DNA of 64,000 nucleotides from CAVXNP01 sp963763305 (GTDB lineage: Bacteria; Pseudomonadota; Gammaproteobacteria; Xanthomonadales; Rhodanobacteraceae): NCBI GenBank assembly GCA_963763305.1, contig CAVXNP010000001.1, positions 868,001-932,000 of the forward strand, in the 5' to 3' direction. Under the pieces are notes generated by a model that was given only the letters and a program-made list of their open reading frames with translations, was not told where the DNA came from and did no database searches. Position numbers and translations under genes: made by a program. Of the stretch, positions 48,728 through 60,210 are shown one piece after another (positions within the stretch are counted from its first letter, which is position 1; each line of letters starts with the position of its first letter).

Positions 48728-49457
48728 TCATGTGCGGGGCGTGGCTCCGGCGTTGGCGTTCGCCGCGGGTGGCCAGCGCACGGCAAAGCCGTTGGCGTAG
48801 CGCAGGTCGACATGGGCGAACGCGTCGGCGTGGCCAGCGGTCACCTGCGGGTAGACATCAAGGAAGCGGTGCAGCCGCCGTGCAGCCTGATCGCGGTCGC
48901 CCATCACGATCTGGGCGCCGCTGGCGGTGGCCAGGCTCCAGCTGCCGCGCTCGCTCAGCGCCACGCCGCTGATGTGCACGCCACGCGCGGCGAAGGCCTT
49001 GCGCGCCTGCGCATAGAAGTCGACCACGTCGGCCAGGTGCGCATCCGGGCCGCTGAGCGCGGCAGGCCGGGCACGGCCGCAGCGTCGGGGGCGTCGAACA
49101 GCTGCCGTGGCGACTGATCAGGCGATCGCCGTTCCAGCGCGCAAACGGCTGGCGTTCGTTGACGCGCAGCACCAGCGTGTCCGGCCAGAGCTTGCGCGCC
49201 TCGACCGAATCCACCCACGGCAGCGCCGCCACCGCCTGCTGCACAGCGTCCAGGTCCAGTGCGAAGAAGCCCTTGCCCAGGCGAGGCTTGACCGCGGCGC
49301 GGATCTGCTCGGCGCTGACATGCTTGAACGGCGCCTGCACGTGAGCTGCGCATCGGCCAGCGGTCGGCGGCGAACCAGCCGCGCAGCAGGCCGACCACCG
49401 GCAGCACCACCAGCGCCACCGCCAGCACCAGGCCAGCAGGCGGATCGCTCCCTTCAT
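48728..49457 (-). CDS. ftsQ: Cell division protein FtsQ (multiple frameshifts)
   Basis: Bitopic divisome protein (~243 aa corrected). MKGAIRLLAW begins the N-terminus, the transmembrane helix VALVVLPVVGLLRGWF appears in a second frame, and the POTRA domain (PFKHVSAEQIRAAVKPRL, LPWVDSVEARKLWPDTL, VNERQPFARWNG) in the first again. The C-terminal beta domain (DFYAQARKAFAARGVHISG, DLRYANGFAVRW) is in a third stretch ending at 48728. At least four indels are needed. The start overlaps the ddl stop (ATGA). Confidence 0.88.
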
Positions 49458-50445
49458 GGTGCCTCCCCGGTGGCGCCTGGCGCCGGTGCGCGGGCGAAAC
49501 TGGTCTCGAGGATGCGCCAGCACAAGGTCGCGAAGTCGATTCCGGCGGCCGCGGCGGCCTTGGGCACCAGCGAATGCGTGGTCATGCCCGGCGCGGTGTT
49601 GACCTCCAGCAGCCAGTTGCGGCCCTGGCGGTCGCGCATCACGTCGACGCGGCCCCAGCCCTGGCAGGCCAGCGCATCGAAGGCGCGCAGCGCCAGCTGG
49701 CGCAGCTCGGCCTCGGCCTCGCCCTCCAGGCCCGGGCAGAGGTACTGCGTGTCCTCGGCCACGTACTTGGCGTGGTAGTCGTAGAAGGCGCCCTTGGGCA
49801 CGATGCGGATCCACGGCAGCACCTGCCGACCGAGGATTGCCACGGTCAGCTCGTCGCCCTCGATCAGGTGCTCGACCAGCAGGTCGCCGGGGTAGCGCGC
49901 GGCCAGCGCCACCGCCTGGTCCAGCTGCGCGGCCTCGAACACGCGGGTGACGCCCACGCTGGAACCTTCGCAGGCCGGCTTGACGATCAGCGGAAAGCCG
50001 AGCTTCGCGCGCTGCGGCATGCACGTCGCCGCCGCGCGGCAGCGGCCACGAAGCGGGCGTCGGCAGGCCCAGCGATTGCCACACCTGCTTGGCGCGGATC
50101 TTGTCCATCGACAGCGCCGAGCCGAGCACGCCCGAGCCGGTGTACGGCACGCCCAGCGAATCCAGCGCGCCCTGCAGCTCGCCGTCCTCGCCGCCGCCGT
50201 GCTGACCGTGCAGGATGTTGAACACGCGCGCGAAGTGGCCGGCACGCAGCGCGTCCAGCAGCGCCGGAATGCCGTCGATGCGCGTGCGCGTCGATCCCGC
50301 GGCTGGCAGCGCCTCGAGCACGTTGCGGCCGGAATCCAGCGACACCTCGCGCTCGGCCGAGCTGCCGCCCATGACCACCGCCACGCGGCCGAAGCGCGCC
50401 GGATCGCGACACTGCGTTTGCACGTCTCGTGTTGCGAGGGGTCAT
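49454..50445 (-). CDS. ddl: D-alanine--D-alanine ligase (frameshifted)
   Basis: ATP-grasp ligase making D-Ala-D-Ala for peptidoglycan (~330 aa span). VAVVMGGSSAEREVSLDSG at the N-terminus, FNILHGQHGGGEDGELQG and LGVPYTGSGVLGSALSMDK follow; after indels around 50025 the frame changes to LGFPLIVKPACEGSSVGV, LVEHLIEGDELTVAIL and WLLEVNTAPGMTTHSLVPK. An ideal GGAGG five bases before ATG 50445 favours that start, but it then needs one more indel near 50425; the GTG at 50423 is the in-frame alternative. Coupled to ftsQ by ATGA. Confidence 0.9.
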
Positions 50446-50460
50446 GGGTTCCTCCGGTCT

Positions 50461-51865
50461 TCAGCTCGCCGACACGTCCCAGCGCGGCGGCGGCAGCGCC
50501 GATGTCGCCGGCGCCCAGCAGCAGCAGCACGTCGCCGTCGCGCAGCAGCGCCGGCAAGGCCTCGGCGAATTCGCGCGGGTGCTCGACCAGCACCGGATCG
50601 ACCTTGCCGCGCGCGCGGACGGCCGCGGCCAGGGCGCGGCCGTCGGCACCGGCAATCGGCGCTTCGCCGGCCGGATAGACCTCGGTCAGCACCAGCACGT
50701 CGGCCTCGGCCAGCACCTTGGCGAAGTCGTCCATCAGGTCGCGCGTGCGGCTGTAGCGGTGCGGCTGGAAGGCCACCACCAGGCGCCGCTCCGGCCAGCC
50801 GCCGCGCACCGCGTCGAACACCGCCGCGAGCTCGCTCGGGTGGTGGCCGTAATCGTCGATCAGCAGCACGCTGCCCTGGTCCAGGGCCAGCTCGCCGCGA
50901 GCGTGGAAGCGCCGACCGACGCCCTGCGAAGTGCGCCAGCGCGCGGGCGATCGCCTCGGCCTCCACGCCCAGCTGCCAGCCGATCGCGCGGCGGCCAGCG
51001 CGTTGAGCACGTTGTGCCGCCCCGGCAGGTTCAGCGACACCGGCAGGGGCTCGTCGCGCCCCGGCAGATGCAGATCGAAGTGCATCTCGAAGCCGTGCTG
51101 GCGCACGTTCGACGCGCGCACGTCGGCATCCTGCGACGGGCCGCGCGAATCGTCGATGCCGTAGGTCATCACCCGGCGCGGAATCTGCCGGCCCAGCTCG
51201 GCCACTTCCGGGTCGTCGATGCACAGCACCGCCAGGCCGTAGAACGGCAGCCGGTGCAGGAAGTCGGCGAACGCCTTGTTCACCTGGGCGAAGTCGCCGC
51301 CGTAGTTCTCCAGGTGGTCGGCGTCGATGTTGGTGACCACCGCGATCATCGGCGACAGCATCAGGAACGAGCCGTCCGACTCGTCGGCCTCGGCCACCAG
51401 GTACTGCCCGGTGCCCAGGCGCGCGTTGGCGCCGGCCGCGTTGAGCTGGCCGCCGATCACGAAGGTCGGGTCGTAGCCGGCCTCGGCCAGCACGCTGGCG
51501 ACCAGGCTGGTGGTGGTGGTCTTGCCATGCGTGCCGGCAATCGCGATGCCGCGACGGAAGCGCATCAGCTCGCCCAGCATCTCCGCGCGCGGCACCACCG
51601 GAATGCGCGCGGTCGCGCGCCGCGACCAGCTCCGGGTTGTCCTTGCCGATGGCGCTGGAGGTCACCACCACGTCGGCATCGGCCACTGTTCGGCGCGGTG
51701 CCCGACATGCACGTCGATGCCCAGGTCGCGCAGGCGCTGCGCCGTCGGCGACAAGGCACGGTCGGAGCCGGACACCGCGTAGCCCAGGTTGTGCAGCACT
51801 TCGGCGATGCCGCTCATGCCGACGCCGCCGATGCCGATGAAATGCACGCGGCGGAACGTGCTCAT
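50461..51865 (-). CDS. murC: UDP-N-acetylmuramate--L-alanine ligase (multiple frameshifts)
   Basis: MurC adds L-Ala to UDP-MurNAc. N-terminus STFRRVHFIGIGGVGMSGI with the nucleotide-binding loop, then in another frame AIAGTHGKTTTTSLVASVL (ATP loop), VAEADESDGSFLML, TNIDADHLENYGG and DDYGHHPSELAAVFDA, the family signatures. Indels lie near 51685, 51615, 50990 and 50935. The 3' end is uncertain: a stop at 50461 in a neighbouring frame fits the size (~468 aa) and the ddl RBS just downstream. An ATG at 51902 overlapping the murG stop is an alternative start. Confidence 0.88.
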
Positions 51866-51898
51866 GAGGTCCTCGTGGGCCGAGCAGCCGCTCGATGG

Positions 51899-52982
51899 TC
51901 ATGCGGCCACCTCCAGGCAGGCGTCGGCGATCGGGCGGCGGCGTCCGGCTTGGCCAGGCTGCGCGCGGCGTCGGCCATCGCCAGCAGGCGCGCGCGATCG
52001 TCCAGCAGCGCGTGCAGGCGCTGCCCCAGTGCGTGTACGTCCAGAGCGGACTCCTGTATCAGTTCGGCGGCGCCGGCTTCGAACAGCGCCTCGGCGTTGC
52101 GGGTCTGGTGGTCGTCGACCGCATGCGGGAACGGCACCAGCACCGCGCCCAGCCCGGCCGCGGCCAGTTCGGCCAGGGTCAGCGCGCCGGCGCGGCACAC
52201 GGCCAGGTCGGCCCAGGCGTAGGCGCCGGCCATGTCCTCGATGAACGGCACGACCTCGGCCTCGACGCCGGCCTCGGCATAGGCGCGCCGCGCTTCATCG
52301 AGACCGCGGCTGCCGCACTGGTGCAGCACCTCCGGACGCTCCTGCGCCGGCATCGCGCCAGCGCCTGCGGCAGGGCCAGGTTCAGCGCGCGCGCGCCCTG
52401 GCTGCCGCCCAGCACCAGCAGGCGCGGACGCCCGCCGCGCCCGGCCAAGCGCTCGGCCGGCGGCGGCAGCGCGGCGATGGCCGCGCGCACCGGATTGCCG
52501 ACCCACTCGCGCGCCGGGAAGCGCGTCGGCGAAACCGGCCAGCACGCGGGCGGCCCAGCCGGCCAGCATGCGGTTGGTGAAGCCGGCACGCGGTTCTGTT
52601 CGTGCACCAGCAGCGGGCAACGCGAGCAGCCGCGCGGCCAGGCCGCCGGGGCCGGCCACGTAGCCGCCCATCGACAGCACGCTGCGCGGGCGCAGCCGGC
52701 GCAGGATCCGCAGCGACGCCAGCAACGCGCGCGCCAGCATCAGCGGTGCCAGCACGCGGGTCTTCAGCCCTTGCCGCGCAGGCCGCCGACTCGCACGGTG
52801 TGCAGTTCGATGCCGTGCGCCGGCACCAGCCGCGTCTCCAGGCCGCCGTCGGCGCCCAGCCACACCACCGGCACGCCCTGCGCGCGCAGTGCCTCGGCCA
52901 CGGCCAGGCCGGGGAAGATGTGGCCGCCGGTGCCGCCGGCCATGATCAGGACCGGATGACGGGCTGTGGAGCGCGTATTCAT
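51899..52982 (-). CDS. murG: UDP-GlcNAc:lipid I N-acetylglucosaminyltransferase (multiple frameshifts)
   Basis: MurG (~360 aa corrected) makes lipid II at the inner membrane face. PVLIMAGGTGGHIFPGLAVA opens the protein; SVLSMGGYVAGPGGLAARLL, HEQNRVPA, LLVLGGSQGARALNLALPQA and CRAGALTLAELAAAGLGAVL follow in three frames. Indels are needed near 52768, 52600, 52520, 52360 and 51940. The stop at 51899 ends ...DACLEVAA. The start overlaps the ftsW stop by ATGA. Confidence 0.9.
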
Positions 52983-54216
52983 GCGGCCACCGCCTCGCGC
53001 TCGCGCGGATTGGCCGCGACCTCGCCCAATGCCACGCTGGCGACCCGGCTGGTGCTCTTGCGCGCGTCCAGCGCGCGGTTGATCTCGTAGCTGGCGCGCA
53101 GCAGCACGCCGGCCATGGCGCAGGTCATCAGCACGCACGAGCCGCCGGAGCTGATCAGCGGCAGGGTCAGGCCCTTGGTCGGCAGCACGCCCAGGTTCAC
53201 GCCGATCGACACCATCGCCTGCAGCGCCAGCATCAGCGAGATGCCGAAGGCCACGTAGCCGGCGAAATGCTGGCCCAGCTCGACCCCGCGCAGGCCCAGG
53301 TACAGGCCGCGCCCGACCAGCAGCGCGAACAGGCCGAGCACCAGCACGATGCCGACCAGCCCCAGCTCCTCGCCGATCACCGCCAGGATGAAATCGGTGT
53401 GCGCCTCGGGCAGGTAGAACAGCTTCTGCACGCTCGCACCCAGGCCCACGCCGGTCCATTCGCCGCGCCCGATCGCGATCAGCGACTGGGTCAGCTGGAA
53501 GCCGTCGTTGAACGGGTCCTTCCACGGGTCCATGAACGAGGTCAGCCGCTTCACGCGGTAGCTCTCGCTGGTGGCGGCGACGACCAGCGCCGGCATCAGC
53601 GGCAGGCCCATCAGGAACAGGTAGCGCGGGCGCGCGCCGCCCAGCCAGACCATGCCGATGGTGACCGCGATGATCAGCGCGGCCGAGCCGAAGTCCGGCT
53701 GCAGCAGCAGCATGATCACCATCAGGCCGGCCACGATGATCGGCCTCAGCAGCCCCCAGAACCGGGTTTCCACGCTCTCGCGGTGGCGCACCAGGTAGCT
53801 GGCCACGTACACGATCAGGATCAGCTTGACCGCCTCGACCGGCTGGAAGCTGGTCACCAGCAGGTTGAGCCAGCGGCGCGCGCCGTTGATGCGCATGCCG
53901 ATGCCCGGCACGAACACCGCCAGCAGCGCCAGCCCTGCCAGCAGCAGCAGCGGCATGGAGAACTTCTCCAGCAGCTTCAGCTCCGCGTGCATCGCCACGC
54001 CGGCCAGGATCAGCCCCAGCGCCAGAAACAGCAGTGGCGCTTGAGGTAGTAGAACGGCGCCGATGTGCTGGCTGTCGGCCACCGCGATCGAGCTGGAGGC
54101 GACCATCACCAGGCCGAGGCTGGCCAGCCCGACGAGCGCCAGCAGCAGCGGCAGGTCGTAGCGGCCGCGTGGCCGCTGCGGCGCCGGGCCTGGTTCTGTC
54201 GGAGCGCATCGAACAT
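52979..54216 (-). CDS. ftsW: Peptidoglycan glycosyltransferase FtsW (5' frameshifts)
   Basis: SEDS-family lipid II polymerase of the divisome (~412 aa corrected), polytopic. Core motifs: FQPVEAVKLILIVYVASYL, LLLQPDFGSAALIIAV, PEAHTDFILAVIGEELGLVG and GLTLPLISSGGSCVLMTCAM. The first residues MFDALRQNQA start at 54216 in a different frame; indels near 54190, 54060 and 54030 are needed. The segment between the last two, read as VLLPQAPLL, becomes FYYLKRHLLFLALG when corrected, as expected for FtsW. The start is two bases from the mraY stop, so no murD gene lies between. Confidence 0.92.
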
Positions 54217-54218
54217 GA

Positions 54219-55303
54219 TCAGCGCACCTTCAACGTGGCAAGGCCGATCAGCACCAGCACCACCGAGATGATCCAGAAGCGCACGATCACGCGCGGCTCC
54301 GGCCAGCCCTTGAGTTCGAAGTGATGGTGGATCGGCGCCATGCGGAAGATGCGCTTGCCGGTGAGCTTGAAGCTGGCCACCTGCAGCATCACCGAGACCG
54401 TCTCCATCACGAACACGCCGCCCATCACCAGCAGCACGATTTCCTGGCGCACGATCACCGCGATCGCCGCCAGTGCCGCGCCGATGGCCAGCGCGCCGAC
54501 GTCGCCCATGAACACCTGCGCCGGATAGGTGTTGAACCACAGGAAGCCCGAGCCCCGCGCCGGCCAGCGCACCGCAGAAGATCGACAGCTCGCCCGCCCC
54601 CGGAATCGAGGGGATGCCCAGGTACTCGGAGAACACCGTGTTGCCGGCCAGGTAGGCGAAGACGCCCAGCGCGCCGGACGACCAGCACGGTCGGCATGAT
54701 CGCCAGGCCGTCCAGGCCATCGGTGAGGTTCACCGCGTTGGAGAAGCCGACGATCATGAAGTAGGCGATCACCACGAAGAACAGCCCCAGCGGCAGCGCC
54801 ACCTGCTTGAACAGCGGCACGTACAGCGCGGTCTCGGCCGGGAACGTGGCGGTCCGGTACAGGAACAGCGCCGCGGCCAGGCCGAACACCGACTGCAGCA
54901 AGTACTTCCAGCGCGCCGGCAGGCCGCGGCTGTCCTTCAGCACCAGCTTGCGGTAGTCGTCGTAGAAGCCGATCGCGCCGAAGGCCAGCAGCACCGCCAG
55001 CACCACCCACACGTAGCGGTTGTGCAGGTCGGCCCACAGCAGGGTCGCCACGATCACCGCCAGCAGGATCAGCACGCCGCCCATGGTCGGCGTGCCGGCC
55101 TTGATCAGGTGCGTCTGCGGACCGTCGCTGCGCACCACCTGGCCGGCCTTGAGCATTGCGAGCTTGCGGATCAGCACCGGACCGATCAGCAGCGACACCG
55201 CCAGCGCGGTCAGCGCGCTCATGATGGTGCGGAAGGTGATGTACTGGAACAGATGCAGCGCGCTGAAGTGCCGCGCCATCCAGTCGGCCAGTTCAAGCAG
55301 CAT
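54219..55303 (-). CDS. mraY: Phospho-N-acetylmuramoyl-pentapeptide transferase (frameshifted)
   Basis: MraY (~361 aa corrected; E. coli 360), the ten-helix enzyme that makes lipid I. Signatures: QTHLIKAGTPTMGGVLIL, FGAIGFYDDYRKLVLKDSRG, VGFSNAVNLTDGLDGLAI, VFMGDVGALAIGAALAAIAV and the final FRMAPIHHHFELKGWPE. Indels near 54680 and 54555 move the middle part (AYLAGNTVFSEYLGIPSIPG) to other frames. The start overlaps the murF end by 11 bp. Confidence 0.93.
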
Positions 55304-56662
55304 GACGCGCCCCCCGTGACTGTCCGTCCGCTCGCAGTGCCGCGACCACGTGCTCCATGCCGGCCGAGCGCGAACCCTTGACCAGGCAGGTGACGCCCGC
55401 GTGCAGCTCGGCGCCGCAGCGCATCGGCCAGCGCGCCTTGTCCGCGAAATGCTCGGCGCGCTCGCCGAAGGCCTCGGCCGCTGCAGCGGCAAGCGGCCCC
55501 ACGGCGAACAGCCGATCGATACCCGCGCTCGCGAGCCTGCTGCCGATCCCGGCGTGCAGCGCGCGCGGCGTCGGCGCCCAGTTCGGCCATGTCGCCGAGC
55601 ACCAGCCAGCGCTCGCCACCGGCCAGCGCCAGCGTGTCGATGGCCGCGGCGACCGAGCCGGGGTTGGCGTTGTAGCTGTCGTCGATCAGCGTCCAGCCGC
55701 CCGGCATGGTCTGGCGCGCAGCCGCCCGGCCACGCCGGGCGCCTGCTCCAGGCCCGCACGATGGTCGCCAGCGGCACGTCCAGCGCCAGCGCGATGGCTG
55801 GCCGCGGCCAGCGCGTTGGCCACGTTGTGGCGCCCGCCCAGCGGCAGGTCGAGCTCGGCATCGCCGCTGCGCCGTGCAGAGCACGAAGCGCGAGCTGTCC
55901 AGTCGCTGTCGAGCAATCGCGCGCCGACGTCGGCGGCGCTGTCCAGCGCCGAAGCGCAGCGACGCGCCGCGATCCGGCCAGCCCGCCGAAGAAGCCGGCG
56001 AAGGCGTCGTCGGCATTGATGATCGCCACGCCGTCGGCCGGCAGCGCCTGGTACAGCGCCCCCTTGGTCTCGGCGACGCCTTCCAGGCTGCCCATGCGCT
56101 CAAGGTGCGCCGGCGCGATGGTGTTGACGAGGCCGATATCGGGCCGCGCGATGGCGGCCAGGTAGGCGATGTCGCCCGGCTTGCCCGCGCCCATCTCCAG
56201 CACCGCGTATTCGGTGTCCGCCGGCATTGCCAGCAGGGTCAGCGGCAGGCCGATCTCGTTGTTGTAGTTGCCGGCGTTGACGTGGGTGCGGCCATGCCGC
56301 GCGAGGATCGACGCGGTCAGCGTCTTGACCGTGGTCTTGCCGTTGGAGCCGGTGATGCCGATCACCCGCACGTTGCGCTGCGCGCGCACCGCGCTGGCCA
56401 GGTCGCCCAGGGCGAGCTGGGTGTCGCCGACCACCACCTGCGGCATGTCGACGTCCAGCTTGCGCGTGACCACCAGCGCCGCGGCGCCGGCCGCCGCCGC
56501 GGCGGCGGCAAACTCGTGGCCGTCGACCGCTCGCCGGCCAGGGCCACGAACAGCTGGCCCGGCTTCAGGCGTGCGGGTGTCGGTGCTCACGCCGTGCACC
56601 TCCACGTCGGCGCCGTGCAGGCGGCCCCCGGTCCACACGGCGATCATGCCCAGGCTCATCAT
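55293..56662 (-). CDS. murF: UDP-MurNAc-tripeptide--D-Ala-D-Ala ligase (multiple frameshifts)
   Basis: MurF (~456 aa corrected). The N-terminal and central parts are in one frame: GVSTDTRT, VIGITGSNGKTTVKTLTASI (ATP loop), NYNNEIGLPLTLL, VLEMGAGKPGDIAYLA and NTIAPAHLERMGSLEGVAETK. From about 55975 the frame breaks repeatedly (DDSYNANPGSVAAAIDTLAL and RWLVLGDMAELG visible in others), and the C-terminus GMEHVVAALRADGQ ends at 55293. The start overlaps the murE stop (ATGA). Confidence 0.9.
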
Positions 56663-58151
56663 GCGCGCTCTCCATCGGCCGCGCCTCCAGGTCGCCGCGC
56701 GCCACCGCCAGGTCGTCGAAGGCGCCGCCTGCCAGCGCGCCTTCCTGATAGGTCTCGTGGCCCTTGCCGGCGATCAGCACGACGTCGCCCGGGCCGGCCA
56801 GGCCGATCGCCAGGGCGATGGCCGCGGCGCGGTCGCGCTCGACCCGTGCCGAGTCGGCGGGCATGCCGGCCAGGATCTGCGCCACGATGGCGTCGCCGTC
56901 CTCGCCGCGCGGGTTGTCGTCGGTGACGATCGCCAGGTCGGCCAGCCGCTCGGCGATCGCCCCCATCTGCGGCCGCTTGCCCGCATCGCGCTCGCCGCCG
57001 CAACCGAACACGCAGATCAGCCGGCCCGCGCAGTGCGCGCGCAGCGTGTCGATCGCCTGCTCCAGCGCGTCGGGGGTATGCGCGTAGTCGACCACCACCA
57101 GCGGCATGCCCGCGTCGCCGCCGAGCCGGCTCATGCGCCCGTGGACCGGTCGCAGCGACGCCGAGCGCGGCGGCGATCCGGTCGAAGCGGCTCGCCCAGC
57201 GCGCCCAGGCAGGCCGCCACCGCGCAGCAGGTTGGCGACGTTGAAGCGACCGAGCAGCGGGCTGCGCACCGTGGCGGTCGCCCCAGGGCGTGACGCAGGT
57301 CGAAGACGCAGCCCTTCGGCGGAGGTGCGGATCGCGTCGGCCGGTGATCCGGCCTGGCGTCGCCGCCCACGCTCACGCGCAGCCGCGTCAGGTCCACGGG
57401 CAGGCGCTCGGCCAGGGTCGCGGCCGAATGGGTCGTCGACGTTGATCACCGCCGCACTGCAGGCCCGGCCACTCGAACAGGCGTGCCTTGGCCGCGCCGT
57501 AGGCCTCCATGCTGCCGTGGTAGTCCAGATGGTCACGGGTGAGGTTGGTGAACGCGGCCAGCTCGAACTGGACCGCCGCCACGCGCCCCTGCTCCAGCGC
57601 GTGCGAAGACACCTCCATGGCCACGTGAGCTGGCGCCGGCATCGCGGAATTCGGCCAGCAGCGGCTGCACGTTGACCGCATCCGGCGTGGTGCGCTCGCC
57701 CGGGTCCAGCTGGCCGTACAGGCCAGCGCCCAGCGTACCGATGGTGGCCGGGCGGTGGCCCAGGAGCGTCAGCGCCTGCGCCAGCATCTGCACGGTGGAG
57801 GTCTTGCCGTTGGTGCCGGTAACCCCGATCACACGCAGCGCGCGCGCCGGCTGGCCGTAGAAACGCGCGGCGATCTCGCCCACCCGCGCATGCAGCCGCT
57901 CGACCCACAGCAGGGGCACGTCCAGCTCGACGTCGCGGTCGCCGGCGCCTCGGCGAGCACCGACGGGCGCCCCGGCGCACCGCGTCGGCGGCAAAGCCGA
58001 TGCCGTGCTCGCGGGTGCCGGCCAGGGCGACGAACAGGTCGCCGGGCCGCACTTGGCGCGAGTCGAGGGTCATCCCCGAAACGACGATATCGCCGCAGCC
58101 ATCGGACTGGGCGAGCCCGGCGAGCAGCCGGGCCAGGGTGGCTTCGGTCAT
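56659..58151 (-). CDS. murE: UDP-MurNAc-L-Ala-Glu--meso-DAP ligase (multiple frameshifts)
   Basis: MurE (~497 aa corrected). MTEATLARLLAGLAQSDG at the N-terminus and SGMTLDSRQVRPGDLFVALA; ATP loop VIGVTGTNGKTSTVQMLAQA, AMEVSSHALEQGRV and FTNLTRDHLDYHGSMEAY in other frames; then VVDYAHTPDALEQAIDTLRA, FGCGGERDAGKRPQMG and TDDNPRGED. The DNPR motif marks meso-diaminopimelate specificity. Indels cluster at about 57980, 57630, 57480, 57300 and 57170. The start ATG 58151 overlaps the inferred ftsI stop. Confidence 0.9.
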
Positions 58152-59941
58152 GGCGCCCCCGCCGGAGATCGCCTGGCCCGAGCGCCCGCCGGTCAGCCCG
58201 TCGGGGGTCTGCAATGGTCCACCGACATACCAGCGCCCGATATTGTCCGGCGGGATGTCCAGCAGGCGCAGCGCGCCGTTCATCACCCGCTGAAGACCGG
58301 CGCCGCCACCGCGGTACCGAAGTAGCCGCCCTTGGTCGGATCGTTGACGATCACCACGCCGACCAGCCGCGGGTCGCTGGCCGGCACCATGCCGGCGAAC
58401 AGCGAGTTGTAGCTGTGCTTGGCATAGCCGCCGTCCTCGGCCCGGTGGGCGGTACCGGTCTTGCCGGCCACGCTGTAGTTGGCGATGTCCGCGCTCTGCG
58501 CAGTGCCACCGGGTGCGGTCACCGTCTCGAGCATGCTCACCAGCTGGTGCGCCACCTGCGGCGAGACGATGGCCCTGGATTCGCTGTCCGCGCCCTTGAC
58601 GAAGGTCGGGCTGTGCATGACGCCGCCATCGGCGAGCGTGGCGTAGGCATGGGCCAGCTGCAGCGCAGTGACGCTGAAACCGTAGCCGTAGGCCATGGTC
58701 GCCTTCTCGAACGGGCGCCAGTCCCGGCCGATCTGCAAGTAGCCGGAGGACTCGCCGGGAAAGCCGCTGCCGGTGCTGTTGCCAAAGCCGAACGCACGAT
58801 AGGTGTCGTACATCAGCCCGGTGTCCAGCGACAGCGCGATCTTGGCCGCGCCGATGTTGCTGGAGCGGGTGATCACGCCAGTGGGTGTGAGCACGCCGTT
58901 CGGATCGTCGTCCCGGATCTCGTGACCGGCGAACATCCAGTGGCCGTCGCCGGTATCCAGGGTCGGTGCGGTCGGGCTGTACTTGCCGCTGGCCAGCGCC
59001 GCGGCCACCATGAACGACTTCATGGTGGAGCCCGGTTCGACCACGTCGGTCATCGCCCGGTTGCGCCGCTGCGCCGGTCGGCTGTGGCCGATGTCGTTGG
59101 GGTTGTAGCTGGGCAGGTTGACCATCGCCAGCACTTCGCCGGTGCGCACGTCCAGGATCACCATCGATCCGGACTTGGCCTCGAACTTGTCGATCGTGGC
59201 CTTCAGTTCGCTGTAGGCCAGGAACTGGATGCGGCGGTCGATGCTCAGCGTGAGGTTCTTGCCTGGCTTGGGCTCACGCACCTGCTCGACGTCCTCCACG
59301 ATGTGGCCCATGCGGTCACGGATCACCCGCTTCAGGCCCGGCTTGCCTGAAAGCCACTCGTCGAAGGCCAGCTCCAGCCCTTCCTGGCCGTGGTCGTCGA
59401 TGTTGGTGAAGCCGAGCACATGCGCGGTGACTTCGCCCGACGGGTAGTAGCGCCGATATTCACGCTGGCTGTTGATCCCCGGGACCTGCAGCGCCAGCAC
59501 GGCCTGGGCTGCCTCCGGGCTCATCTGGCGACGCAGGTACACGAACTCGCGATCGGCGCGTTCGGTCAGGCGCTGCTTGAGGTCGCCCGCATCGACCCCC
59601 AGCGCCCGCGCCAGCGCGGGGATGCGATCGGCGTTCTCGAGCACCTGCGAGGGCACCGCATAGATCGAGACCATCGGCGTGGAAACCGCCAGCGGCTCGC
59701 CGTTGCGGTCGAAGATGGTGCCGCGGGATACCGCGATCGGGACCTCCCGCAGGAAGCGCGCGTCACCCTGCTCCTGGTAGAACTGCTTGCGCACCACCTG
59801 CAGGTCGAACGCGCGCGCAACCAGGCCCAGCGAGGCCAGCATCAGTACGCTGACCACCACCACCATGCGCCGGCGCGCACTGGGCCCACCCGCGCGGCGA
59901 TGGCCGGCAGCGGCAGCAGCGGTGCGTTGGCGCGGGCTCAT
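58148..59941 (-). CDS. ftsI: Division-specific transpeptidase FtsI/PBP3 (3' frameshift)
   Basis: Class B penicillin-binding protein (~597 aa). Short cytoplasmic N-terminus, a transmembrane helix (MVVVVSVLMLASLGLVARAF), a pedestal domain (SRGTIFDRNGEPLAVSTPMV), and the transpeptidase domain with SxxK in EPGSTMKSFMVA, SxN in TRSSNIGAAKIAL and KTG in VAGKTGTAHRAEDG. The open frame stops at 58283, but adding one C near 58287 gives FSRVMNGALRLLDIPPDN, the true C-terminus. A further indel would place the stop at 58148, overlapping murE. Coupled to ftsL by ATGA. Confidence 0.93.
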
Positions 59942-60210
59942 CGGCGCACCAACTGGATGTCCTGTGGCTGCGGCGCGACCATGCCCAGTTTCTCGCGCGC
60001 CTCGCTGTCGATGCGGCGGGGCTCCGCCCAGGTCGCCTGCTCCAGTTCCAGCCGGCCGTATTCAATGCCCAGCTCGTCACGCTGGTTCTGCAGCGAGGTC
60101 AGCTGCACGAACAGCACCCGGCTCTGGTGGCGCGTCCACACCACGCCGATGGCGCTGACCAGCACCGCCAGCAGGAGCAGCAACAGGCCGAGGGCGCCGA
60201 TCGCCTTCAT
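59938..60210 (-). CDS. ftsL: Cell division protein FtsL
   Basis: Small bitopic divisome protein (90 aa): one transmembrane helix (ALGLLLLLLAVLVSAIGVVW) and a periplasmic leucine-zipper-like coiled coil (LTSLQNQRDELGIEYGRLEL), ending with AREKLGMVAPQPQDIQLV, the usual FtsL end. It bridges FtsB and FtsQ. It overlaps rsmH (upstream) and ftsI (downstream) by four bases each, so translation of the three is coupled. Intact. Confidence 0.95.
   Translation of the reverse strand: MKAIGALGLLLLLLAVLVSAIGVVWTRHQSRVLFVQLTSLQNQRDELGIEYGRLELEQATWAEPRRIDSEAREKLGMVAPQPQDIQLVRR

Noticed and set aside
58148..58286. Apparent in-frame fusion of the FtsI C-terminus with MurE
   Set aside because: The frame runs from MNGALRLLDIPPDN into MTEATLARLL without a stop, but an ATGA overlap at 58148-58151 fits a normal ftsI stop/murE start after correcting one more indel.
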